Below, piece after piece: positions 37,012 through 44,578 of a stretch of DNA of 64,000 nt. A model generated the notes under the pieces. It was not told the origin of the DNA and ran no database searches. It saw only the letters and a list, made by a program, of their open reading frames with translations. Location: contig JAKAQO010000001.1 in assembly GCA_021822495.1 (NCBI GenBank), forward strand, positions 514,808 through 578,807, given 5' to 3'. The DNA is from a bacterium (lineage in GTDB: Bacteria; Elusimicrobiota; Elusimicrobia; UBA1565; UBA9628). Each line of letters starts with the position of its first letter. Position 1 is the first letter of the stretch. Position numbers and translations under genes: made by a program.

Positions 37012-38151
37012 TCAATGGAGCGCCGTTCCACAAGCTAGACAAAATTTAGCCGTCGGCGAATTAGGCGCATGGCATTGCGGGCAAAGGGATTGGACCAATT
37101 TTTTTCCACAGCTGGAACAAAATTGCGCTCCGGCTGGAACATCCGCCCCGCAAGACGGGCAATGGGCCGTGGCTAAAATGACGGGGCTCCCGCACGCTCC
37201 GCAAAATTTGCTGGTTGGGGATATTTGGGCATGACAATGGGGACACACGGCGGTTTGAGCCGGCATGACCGCCGCGCCGCCTCCCATATTTTGAGACATA
37301 GCCTGGGCCATGGGGCCGCCAAAACCAAAACCCGCCCCCATTCCGAGTCCCATCCCGACCATTCCGCCCATGGTTCCAGTATTTTTCGCGGCGTCTTCCA
37401 TAGCGTTAAAGCTTCGCACCGTCTTATAGGACTGATCTCCCAAAATCTGGACTTCCGCTTTCTCCGCCAAAGCCTTTTTAAGGCTCACAACCGATGGATC
37501 ATCGTCTGGAACGTTTATGGAATTAAGATAAAAAGTTTCCAGGGAAACCCCAAAACGCGCGAAATCATCCTTGAGTTTAGAGGCAATCGCCGACGACAAA
37601 ACTTCTAACGATGCGCTGATTTCAAGCAGGGATATTTTTTCCTTGATGAGCGATTGGGCGATGGAATCTTTGGCCTTGGTGATGAGAGCCCCGCGAAAAT
37701 AGTCATTGACCGTTTGAGCGGTGAATTCCTTAAGCGTTCCGGCCAGTTGAACGATAAAACGCTTGGAATCGGCCACCCTAATGCCGAACTGGCCGAAAGC
37801 CCGAACCGGCAAAAAAACGTTATATTTTGGGTCAAGAATCGGAATCGGCTCTTGCGTCCCCCATTTTAAATTGAGGACGGAAACCTTGTTGACGTAATAA
37901 ACCTCGGCCGCAAAGGGGGTTTTGCTTCCGAAAGGCACATTGACCAAAACCCTTAAAATAGGAAGATTCGCCGTTTCCAGCGTATGGGTTCCGGGTCCCA
38001 AGACGTCCAAGGCCCGTCCCCCTTTAAAAAACACCGCCTCTTGGGATTCGTTGACAATCACCTGGGTTCCCCAGCTGAGATTGTCGGAAGGAAATTTCCA
38101 GACCAGAAGATTTGGATCGCCGTCAAATTTGACTACATCAATAATCGCCAT
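37012..38151 (-). CDS. SPFH-domain protein with C-terminal zinc ribbons
   Basis: The 379-residue product has an SPFH/band-7-like domain (about 20-240; RFIVQLAGTLKEFTAQTVND, ARFGVSLETFYLNSINVPDD), a Gly/Met-rich linker, then three paired-cysteine zinc ribbons (CPHC..CGAC, CPSC..CSSC, CPQC..CLAC) from about residue 302. It belongs to the YdjI/virion-core-like SPFH group, which forms membrane-linked scaffolds with phage-shock-like or stress roles. It lies 26 bases after the Tim44-like zinc-ribbon protein gene; shared zinc ribbons suggest a common partner. Confidence 0.88.
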   Translation of the reverse strand: MAIIDVVKFDGDPNLLVWKFPSDNLSWGTQVIVNESQEAVFFKGGRALDVLGPGTHTLETANLPILRVLVNVPFGSKTPFAAEVYYVNKVSVLNLKWGTQEPIPILDPKYNVFLPVRAFGQFGIRVADSKRFIVQLAGTLKEFTAQTVNDYFRGALITKAKDSIAQSLIKEKISLLEISASLEVLSSAIASKLKDDFARFGVSLETFYLNSINVPDDDPSVVSLKKALAEKAEVQILGDQSYKTVRSFNAMEDAAKNTGTMGGMVGMGLGMGAGFGFGGPMAQAMSQNMGGGAAVMPAQTAVCPHCHAQISPTSKFCGACGSPVILATAHCPSCGADVPAGAQFCSSCGKKLVQSLCPQCHAPNSPTAKFCLACGTALH

Positions 38152-38177
38152 AAATTGTCTCCTCTCGTTAAGTTAAA

Positions 38178-40103
38178 CTACGCGAACGCCTCTTTTCTCG
38201 CTTTCTCGTAAAGATTAGATTTTTCTTCATTGAGAATCAAATCAATATCGGCCTTCTGAAAGTTAAAACGAGATCCAAAAACCTCAAGCGCTTTTTCCCC
38301 GTTTCCTTTTCCGCTTCCAGTCAACGCCAAAACCGCCATCGCTTTTAAATATCGCCGCGCCGTTTTTTGATCTTGGGGCAAAGCGATTTCCAATTTACCA
38401 GATTTAGCCGCGTCCACGCAATGAAGCACAAAGTCCATCGAAACATTGGCGCGTAAAGCCAAATGCGAAATAGCCTGCATCTCCGCTGGGTCAAGCCCGT
38501 CGGCCGCCAAAACGGCGACTAAGACTTTAATGAGAGTTTGAGAGTCAATTCCGGAGTTCATGATTTCATAAAGCTCTTGCTCAGAAGCCGGAGCTTCCTC
38601 AATCGAAGGCCTCCATTGCGAATGCGGAACAACCGCATCCAACACCCAATCATAAGAGCCGTCGTTTAAAACCCGTCCACAATATTGGCAAACGGGAGAA
38701 TCCCCGTCCGAGAGAGCGGCCCCGCAACCTTGGCAATGAAAAGATCCAAAGGAATTCAGCGCGGTTTTGATATTGCTTTGCGTTCCATTCTTACGCTTAA
38801 CGGTAAAAACCCAATCCCGGAAAACCTTGCCCTGCGGATCATAACGTTTGGCGCTTGGATTCCACAAAAACTCATCTCCCATCCAGCGAATGGAGGCATG
38901 GGCGTATTCAAAATCAGATTTTCTTTCAAGCTCCAGAATTTCGACGGATCCCACGGCCTCATTGAAATAAGATTCTGGAATGACAGAAGCAATTTCCTTC
39001 TTAAAACCCTCCAGATAGAAATTATCGGCAAAGCGGGAAACCACATCCGCATTTTTAAGATGATAGGCTTGCCTCGTTTTCCAAAAAATAAGCGAGACCC
39101 GGTCTTGAAGAGAGATCAAATCAATGCCCGAATCTAAATTTTTGAAATTCTCCCAGCCGGTAATGTGGGATTCGGGCTTGACCATGCGCCATTCGGCGTC
39201 TTGAGTAATCAAGGCCAGCACCCAGTCATTTTCCCCGCTGTTAAGGAAAGAACCGCAGGCCTCGCATTGAACGCGGCTGTTTTTTTGAACCGCGCCGCAG
39301 TTGGGGCACACGCCGTCAATAGAACCTTGTTCCAGTGTTTTAGATCCCTTGCGCCGGACAAAAGACCAAACCTCCGAAAATTCTTGAGGGCTGGTATCTC
39401 CATCAAAATGAAGACCGGTATCCGCATAGACCTTGTAGTTGACGCAAGAGGCGGTAAAGGAAACGTGGAGAATATTAAAAAATGCGGTTTCATCCACGGC
39501 TAAGATGGATTGTTTGATGACGCGGAGGTTCTCCATGATTTCTTTAATTTTGTTGGATTTCTGAAGCGAAAGTTGAGCGGAAAATCGAATAAAGATTCCG
39601 TCAGAGATTAGGGCGCGAACAGGCGACATATCCTGAGCAGCCCACGCGGATTGGATTTTGACGAAGGCATTTTGAGAGCGGTCTAAAAAATCTTTCTCAT
39701 TAAAACGCGAGTCCGTCGCCTGGATGGCGGCCAACTTATCTTTATAGACATTGTCCTTGGATTTGAGAACCCCTGTTTGAATCGTCGAGGAAATTCGGCG
39801 ATCGCGAAGAGCCCCGCCTCCGTTTGAAGAACAAATATAAACCGCGAAAAGAACCAAAATATCCGTAGGAATTCCCAAGGCCGGGTTATTGAGATTGAGA
39901 AGAAAAAGCAAATTGAGAATATCCCCAAGACCTTGAGAGCCGCCGCTAAATCCAGAACCCCCGAAACCGCCTCCCCCTGAATAGCCATAACCTTCCCCGC
40001 CGCCGGCGCGGGCATGAGATGTACGAGACAAAAACAAAATCAAAAGCGGCGAGAAAAGAATACCCCCAAGAAAAATTCGTCTAAAAAGTAAAGAACGTTT
40101 CAT
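38178..40103 (-). CDS. Tim44-like, TerB-like membrane protein with two zinc ribbons
   Basis: The 641-residue product has an N-terminal membrane helix (about 8-26), a Gly-rich segment (32-60), a second hydrophobic region (60-92), a Tim44-like domain (about 120-260), a zinc ribbon (CPNC and CEAC, 266-283), a second Tim44-like region (about 325-445), another ribbon (CQGC and CQYC, 457-475) and a TerB-like helical domain (about 512-641). Tim44-like domains bind membranes or unfolded protein. It overlaps the carbonic anhydrase gene by four bases. The domain combination recurs with SPFH zinc-ribbon proteins, but its function is not known to me. Confidence 0.8.
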   Translation of the reverse strand: MKRSLLFRRIFLGGILFSPLLILFLSRTSHARAGGGEGYGYSGGGGFGGSGFSGGSQGLGDILNLLFLLNLNNPALGIPTDILVLFAVYICSSNGGGALRDRRISSTIQTGVLKSKDNVYKDKLAAIQATDSRFNEKDFLDRSQNAFVKIQSAWAAQDMSPVRALISDGIFIRFSAQLSLQKSNKIKEIMENLRVIKQSILAVDETAFFNILHVSFTASCVNYKVYADTGLHFDGDTSPQEFSEVWSFVRRKGSKTLEQGSIDGVCPNCGAVQKNSRVQCEACGSFLNSGENDWVLALITQDAEWRMVKPESHITGWENFKNLDSGIDLISLQDRVSLIFWKTRQAYHLKNADVVSRFADNFYLEGFKKEIASVIPESYFNEAVGSVEILELERKSDFEYAHASIRWMGDEFLWNPSAKRYDPQGKVFRDWVFTVKRKNGTQSNIKTALNSFGSFHCQGCGAALSDGDSPVCQYCGRVLNDGSYDWVLDAVVPHSQWRPSIEEAPASEQELYEIMNSGIDSQTLIKVLVAVLAADGLDPAEMQAISHLALRANVSMDFVLHCVDAAKSGKLEIALPQDQKTARRYLKAMAVLALTGSGKGNGEKALEVFGSRFNFQKADIDLILNEEKSNLYEKARKEAFA

Positions 40104-40639
40104 TCCTTTAACACCGCCACACGGTTGTCCTCGATGCGGTAAAGAAGCGGCGCGACAATCACCTTTGGGTACAAGGCGCGAAGGCGCCGCGCTTCCGCTC
40201 GGATAAAATTCCCCTCCGGACCAATCTCATGTTGAGGAGACAAGGTGTCAAAATGTTTTTCCGCGGCCTCTCTTGTCCAGCCAACCTCGATAAGGCCTTT
40301 GATAAAAATCTCCCTTCGAGAAATCAGGCCGGACATGCCGCACTGGGTGTGTCCCATAAGAGCAATGGCGCGCACGCCGCCGACCGCAATCGCGTAAGAA
40401 ACGCGAAATTCGCTGAGTTTTAAATTGGCCCCTCCGGTGCGAAGAATAAAGGCGAAATTATCCGGAATTCTCAAATGCTTGCGGCTGTCCATGCACATGC
40501 CGATGAGAAGTTCCGGCTTGTCCGCCCGCGGAGGAAGGGGCGCGTTTAAATTGTGGTAGCGCAAAAGACTCCCAATCGGCGTTTGGCGCCAGACAATGGG
40601 AATGTCTTCTTCAGAGCGAATATCAATAAAATTATGCAC
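40100..40639 (-). CDS. Beta-class carbonic anhydrase family protein
   Basis: I place the start at the GTG at 40639 (MHNFIDIRSEEDIP); the frame is open to 40702 but a TATAAT box at 40649-40654 lies inside that extension, and relatives I recall begin near here. The 179-residue product has the zinc ligands Cys49 (with Asp51 and Arg53 in CMDSRKHLRIP), His97 and Cys100 (GHTQCG). Beta carbonic anhydrases interconvert CO2 and bicarbonate. The divergent hsdR gene starts 80 bases away. It overlaps the Tim44-like gene by four bases. Confidence 0.85.
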   Translation of the reverse strand: MHNFIDIRSEEDIPIVWRQTPIGSLLRYHNLNAPLPPRADKPELLIGMCMDSRKHLRIPDNFAFILRTGGANLKLSEFRVSYAIAVGGVRAIALMGHTQCGMSGLISRREIFIKGLIEVGWTREAAEKHFDTLSPQHEIGPEGNFIRAEARRLRALYPKVIVAPLLYRIEDNRVAVLKE

Positions 40640-40648
40640 TGCGTTAAA

Positions 40649-40654
40649 ATTATA
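40649..40654 (-). promoter_or_regulatory. -10 box of the carbonic anhydrase operon
   Basis: A perfect TATAAT on the minus strand ends nine bases before the GTG at 40639, so the transcript would have almost no leader. No good -35 box is visible. Confidence 0.5.
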
Positions 40655-40719
40655 CAATAGCGCTTGCTTATAGACGATGATCAATCTCACTCCCTCAACC
40701 AAAACTCCGGAGCTTGCGC

Positions 40720-43074
40720 GTGCCCCTTAACGAAGCCGATACTCGCGCCAAGCTCATTGATCCCGCCATCCACTCCAAAGGTTGGACCGAGGATTTAATC
40801 AGCCGCGAGGAAACTGCCGGTGCCATCGAAGTCATTGATGGAAAACCCCGCAAGCGCTCTACTGGCCGCGTTGATTACGTCCTCCGTTTCAAGGCGGATT
40901 CCGAAGCCCAACCTGTTGCCGTCGCCTTGATGGAGGCCAAGGCCGAGAACCTACCGCCAACCGATGGTCTTGAGCAAGTCAAATTCTATGCCGCATGCAA
41001 CCGCTTCAATGTTTGTTTCTGTTTTTCCAGCAACGGCCATATGTTTGTGGAATACGACCGCCTCACGGGACTCACGACCAATCCCGCTCCGCTCAGCAAT
41101 TTCCCAACACCAGGAAATCTTCGCCGGCGCTATGAAGAGGCTATGGGTTTTAGCTTGGAAGACGCGGCGGCCAAGCCGCTTTTGTCGCGATACGCGGGCG
41201 GCGAAGGAGGGCGCCGCTACTATCAAGACGCCTCAATCCGCGCGGTGCTGGAAAAAATCGCCCGCTGTGAAAAAGAGAAAAAACCAAGGCGCGCGCTTCT
41301 ATCCCTGGCGACGGGAGCGGGCAAAACTTTCATCGCGGTCAATTTGCTTAAACGCATCGCTGACGCGGGACAGTTGCATCGGGCGCTTTTTGTTTGCGAT
41401 CGCGATGAGTTGCGCAGCCAGGGTTCGGCGGCGTTTCAAAATATTTTCGGCTCGGATGCCGCTTCCGTCTCCGCGGGAAAACCCCAGAAAAACGCCCGCG
41501 TTCTCATCGCGACTTATCAAACATTGGATGTGGACAGCGAAAACGCCGATGCTAATTTTTTAACCCAAAACTATCCCGAGAATTATTTTAGCCATGTCAT
41601 TATTGATGAGTGCCACCGTTCGGCCTGGGGCAAATGGTCACAGGTTCTCCTGCGAAACCCGGAAGCCGTACAAATCGGCCTGACCGCCACGCCGCGCAAG
41701 CTGAATTTATCCTCAACCCAGAAAGAAGCCTCTGAGGACGCCAAAATCACGGCCGACAACGTCAAGCACTTTGGAGAACCGGTCTACGAATATGACCTCG
41801 GACAAGGCATCGAGGACGGTTATTTGGCCGCTTGCGACATCCAGAAAGGGCGCGTCAATCTCGACGCCACGGGCGTTGATATTGAAGACATCCTCGCGCG
41901 CCATCCCATTGACTCCGTGACCGGCCGGGCGTTGGACGAAACGCAAGTGAGGGAACATTACGAAAAAACCAGCTTCGAGCGTCAAATCTTGTTGCCGGAC
42001 CGCGTCGTGGCCATGAGCGCGGATCTTTTCAAATATCTGTTGGACTCCGGAGGACCCGAGCAGAAAACCATCATATTTTGCGCCACAGATCGCCATGCCG
42101 ATGATGTGGCGGCTCAGATGAACAATCTTTACGCCCAGTGGAGCAGGGAACGTGGCCAAGAACTTTTGCATCCCTACGCTTTTAAATGCACGGCTTCGGT
42201 GGGGGGCGGGGATTATCTGGCGGATTTGCGGGGAGCCTCGCGCTCTCATTTCATCGCGACGACGGTCGATCTTTTGAGCACCGGAGTCGATGTTCCCGTG
42301 GTCAGAAACATCGTTTTTTTCAAATACGTCAACTCCCCGATTTCTTTTTACCAAATGATCGGCCGCGGAACGCGCATTGACGTGGAGGCGAACAAATTAA
42401 TGTTTACGGTTTATGACTACACAAATGCGACTAGGCTGTTCAATCAGGATTTCATCACTCGCCTTAAGCCTTCCGGCCAAGGCCGGGCGGAACCGCGCCC
42501 CAAGGAGACGACCCTGCAAGTCGAGGGTTTTGACGTGCGCGTCACCGAAGCAGGGCGATATATCCTGGCTTTGATAAACGGAAAAACCCAGCCGGTCACG
42601 GTCGAGGAATACAAGGCGATTTTAGCGAAAAATCTGACTCAAGAGGCTCCGACCCTGGAAGCCTTCCGCGCGCATTGGAGCTCTCCCAAGGAGCGCCGGG
42701 ATTTGCTCGGGCATTTGCCCAACTCAGGGCGTTCCGCCGCGTTGATCCGCGGCCTTGAACACATGGAGGCTTATGATCTCTACGACGTTTTAGGCGAATT
42801 AGGCTACGGCATGGCGCCCAAGACCCGCTCAGACCGCGTCGAGGCTTTTGGCTATAAGCACAAGAATTGGCTTTCGGCTCTTCCCGTGGAAACAGCGGCA
42901 ACTCTCAGGGCTGTCGCGAATCAGTTTGTTTCAGGCGGAACCGAGGGGCTGGAGAGCCCTTCTATTTTTGATACCCCTGAAGTCCGGAAATCCGGAGGCC
43001 TTGCCGCCCTCAAGGCCCTGGGAAACCCTCCCGACATCTTGCGCGAGGCCAAGATTCGGATTTTCGCGGCATAA
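40720..43074 (+). CDS. hsdR: Type I restriction enzyme, R subunit (EcoEI-like)
   Basis: I choose the GTG at 40720, seven bases after GGAG; a TTG at 40714 is too close to that site. The 784-residue product has the N-terminal nuclease motif (Asp52, then Glu72-x-Lys74 in ALMEAKAE), the helicase core with Walker A ATGAGKTF (about 198-205), DECH in VIIDECHRS (about 296-299), TATPRK, and helicase C with STGVDVPVVRN and QMIGRGTRID. It translocates DNA and cleaves it when the MTase complex meets unmodified sites. hsdS is 3.2 kb and hsdM 6.4 kb downstream, an unusual separation. Confidence 0.95.
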   Translation: MPLNEADTRAKLIDPAIHSKGWTEDLISREETAGAIEVIDGKPRKRSTGRVDYVLRFKADSEAQPVAVALMEAKAENLPPTDGLEQVKFYAACNRFNVCFCFSSNGHMFVEYDRLTGLTTNPAPLSNFPTPGNLRRRYEEAMGFSLEDAAAKPLLSRYAGGEGGRRYYQDASIRAVLEKIARCEKEKKPRRALLSLATGAGKTFIAVNLLKRIADAGQLHRALFVCDRDELRSQGSAAFQNIFGSDAASVSAGKPQKNARVLIATYQTLDVDSENADANFLTQNYPENYFSHVIIDECHRSAWGKWSQVLLRNPEAVQIGLTATPRKLNLSSTQKEASEDAKITADNVKHFGEPVYEYDLGQGIEDGYLAACDIQKGRVNLDATGVDIEDILARHPIDSVTGRALDETQVREHYEKTSFERQILLPDRVVAMSADLFKYLLDSGGPEQKTIIFCATDRHADDVAAQMNNLYAQWSRERGQELLHPYAFKCTASVGGGDYLADLRGASRSHFIATTVDLLSTGVDVPVVRNIVFFKYVNSPISFYQMIGRGTRIDVEANKLMFTVYDYTNATRLFNQDFITRLKPSGQGRAEPRPKETTLQVEGFDVRVTEAGRYILALINGKTQPVTVEEYKAILAKNLTQEAPTLEAFRAHWSSPKERRDLLGHLPNSGRSAALIRGLEHMEAYDLYDVLGELGYGMAPKTRSDRVEAFGYKHKNWLSALPVETAATLRAVANQFVSGGTEGLESPSIFDTPEVRKSGGLAALKALGNPPDILREAKIRIFAA

Positions 43075-43133
43075 TCGCGGCGCGCGGCTATTGTTTTAAA
43101 ATAAACTGAAATTCCAGAAAATAAAACATTCTA

Positions 43134-43175
43134 TTGAGAGATTATCTCAAATAACTCTTTTTTCCTTTGTATAAT
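43134..43175 (+). promoter_or_regulatory. Inverted repeat and -10 box upstream of the 43182 gene
   Basis: TTGAGA, five bases, TCTCAA (43134-43150) forms a small palindrome. A perfect TATAAT (43170-43175) ends six bases before the ATG at 43182, implying a leaderless transcript; the palindrome covers the -35 region. Confidence 0.5.
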
Positions 43176-43181
43176 TATCTT

Positions 43182-43490
43182 ATGGCGCACGAGAATACAC
43201 CAAAGGAAAAGAATGCCGCTTATTTCCATCGGGAGGCATCAAAGTTTCTGGCAGATCCTTTATTAAAGAATAAATTTGTCGTTATTCAATCCGAAAAAAT
43301 TCAAGCGAGTTTCGACACCTTTTCCGCGGCGCTCGAATTTGCGGTTTCAAAATTTCCCCCTGAAGAATTCATCATTCGGCAGGTAATCAACGAGAAAGAA
43401 CAAATCAATTTCCTCATCGGCCGAGATATATTGTCCCATTGGAGTCTGACTTGGCACGGCCCAACCTCTACCGTGCTTATATCCGATTAA
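43182..43490 (+). CDS. Small hybrid protein: DUF5678-like front, retropepsin-like tail
   Basis: I start at ATG 43182 (MAHENTPKEK) instead of the TTG at 43167, which overlaps the TATAAT box. The 102-residue product begins with FVVIQSEKIQASFDTFSAAL..FPPEEFIIRQV, a pattern of short DUF5678-type proteins, and ends with LIGRDILSHWSLTWHGP, which looks like the last strand and helix of a clan AA (retropepsin-like) aspartic protease. The catalytic Asp-Thr/Ser-Gly part is absent. I infer an in-frame deletion that fused two adjacent genes, so this is probably a remnant. Confidence 0.5.
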   Translation: MAHENTPKEKNAAYFHREASKFLADPLLKNKFVVIQSEKIQASFDTFSAALEFAVSKFPPEEFIIRQVINEKEQINFLIGRDILSHWSLTWHGPTSTVLISD

Positions 43491-43497
43491 GGAAACG

Positions 43498-43638
43498 GTG
43501 AACCCATGGCGGGCTCAACCGGAAAAAGAAAAAGGCAATGCGGAAAAGGAAATCGAGTACGAATCTGTTTTTTACAGAACCCCCGATTACTCCGTCAGGG
43601 ATTACGGTGACATTCAAAAAAATCGGAAGGCTTCCTGA
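43498..43638 (+). CDS. Short ORF, possible antitoxin remnant
   Basis: A 46-codon frame opens at a GTG with the ribosome site AAGGA a few bases before it. It encodes an acidic, tyrosine-rich peptide (EYESVFYRTPDYSVRDYG) and its 3' end overlaps the start of the truncated toxin-like frame, as antitoxin genes often do. No family is recognised; it could be chance coding in a decayed stretch. Confidence 0.3.
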   Translation: MNPWRAQPEKEKGNAEKEIEYESVFYRTPDYSVRDYGDIQKNRKAS

Positions 43639-43708
43639 TTTTGAAAAAGATTTTAAGAGGCTTTTAAAAAGGTTTAGGACTCTTGATGAGGATTTTGAGG
43701 CTGTATAA
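43607..43708 (+). pseudogene. Truncated RelE/ParE-like toxin remnant
   Basis: A GTG-initiated frame encodes 33 residues (MTFKKIGRLPDFEKDFKRL, then LKRFRTLDEDFEAV) ended by TAA. This resembles the opening of a RelE/ParE-family toxin group that I recall starting FPxFEKDxKxLxKKxRTLEED, but the remaining 80 or so residues with the catalytic core are missing. The reading is from memory of the family, so moderate confidence only. Confidence 0.42.
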
Positions 43709-43778
43709 AAAAGAAAGGCCCTAGAGACAACAATCGTGACAATATCATTTAAACTTATGGTGGGAGGCACAAACAATC

Positions 43779-44486
43779 ATGGCGAGAGAAATTATTTCTG
43801 AAATCAGGCAATCAGTATTTGCAGTAATAATCGAGCGTGTTAATCCACAACAAGGAGAGCAGCGGGCGCAGGTTGCCGGTACGGGTTTCTTTGTATCGAA
43901 CGATGGATATTTTGTCACTGCGGATCACGTTATAAATCTCGATCATGGACGGCCTGCCGGAAGATTGCGTGAGATTAAGGACAAAATTATGATCGCACAA
44001 ATTCAGCCGGATGGGCGTAGCGTTTCGGTTGTTGGCCCAATGCAAGTTGTCGTTGAAAACAGGACGAAAGATTACGCTATTCTTAAAGCTCCAGATACGC
44101 TTCCAAAAGTTCAAAAGTATTTGGACATTGATTTAACTGCTCGATTTGAAGGCGAAGAGGTTTCAATTTGTGGCTACCCCTTAGCATCTTCGAATCAAGA
44201 TCCCCAGAGTGGACAAATTCTTCTTGATATTTATATTCGAGTATCCGCTGGCATTCTTATGTGCCAGCGTTTAGATAATCTAACACAGATTTTAGAGGTC
44301 GATTTTCCGATCTTGCCGGGAAATAGCGGCGGACCGTTAATAGCAACTACTTCGCGACGAGTTCTTGGACTTGCTACGGCGACAAATACGGTACCAGGAC
44401 CCAATGGTACGCCTATGGGAATGTTTGGTATTTGCACAGATATTCGTGAATTGCAGGAAGATTTGAGGAATAAAGGAATAATTTAA
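43779..44486 (+). CDS. Cytoplasmic trypsin-like serine protease
   Basis: The 235-residue product has a complete S1-type triad: His50 (FVTADHVI), Asp98 (TKDYAILKA) and Ser183 (LPGNSGGPL). There is no signal peptide, membrane segment or PDZ domain, so unlike HtrA/DegP it should act in the cytoplasm. A ribosome site GGGAGG precedes the ATG. It lies between hsdR and the SIR2 gene (92-base gap). Trypsin-like proteases are known effector or processing enzymes in bacterial conflict systems; here it may process or be activated by the SIR2 protein. The gene is A/T-rich compared with hsdR and hsdM. Confidence 0.9.
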   Translation: MAREIISEIRQSVFAVIIERVNPQQGEQRAQVAGTGFFVSNDGYFVTADHVINLDHGRPAGRLREIKDKIMIAQIQPDGRSVSVVGPMQVVVENRTKDYAILKAPDTLPKVQKYLDIDLTARFEGEEVSICGYPLASSNQDPQSGQILLDIYIRVSAGILMCQRLDNLTQILEVDFPILPGNSGGPLIATTSRRVLGLATATNTVPGPNGTPMGMFGICTDIRELQEDLRNKGII

Positions 44487-44578
44487 AATATTGCTATATG
44501 GTTCTCAGTGCAAAGAGCTATGGTCGTTCGAGAAAACTCGTCAGATAGACTCGGCAGAAAATTTTTGAAAGTTAATTT

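Noticed and set aside
41713-42354. 213-codon minus-strand ORF inside hsdR
   Set aside because: Antisense to conserved helicase motifs of hsdR, with no start signal or recognisable domain.
43477-43776. 99-codon minus-strand ORF in the gap between the fused gene and the protease
   Set aside because: Plus-strand frames with ribosome sites and toxin-like sequence explain the stretch better; the minus frame has no ribosome site and resembles no family.
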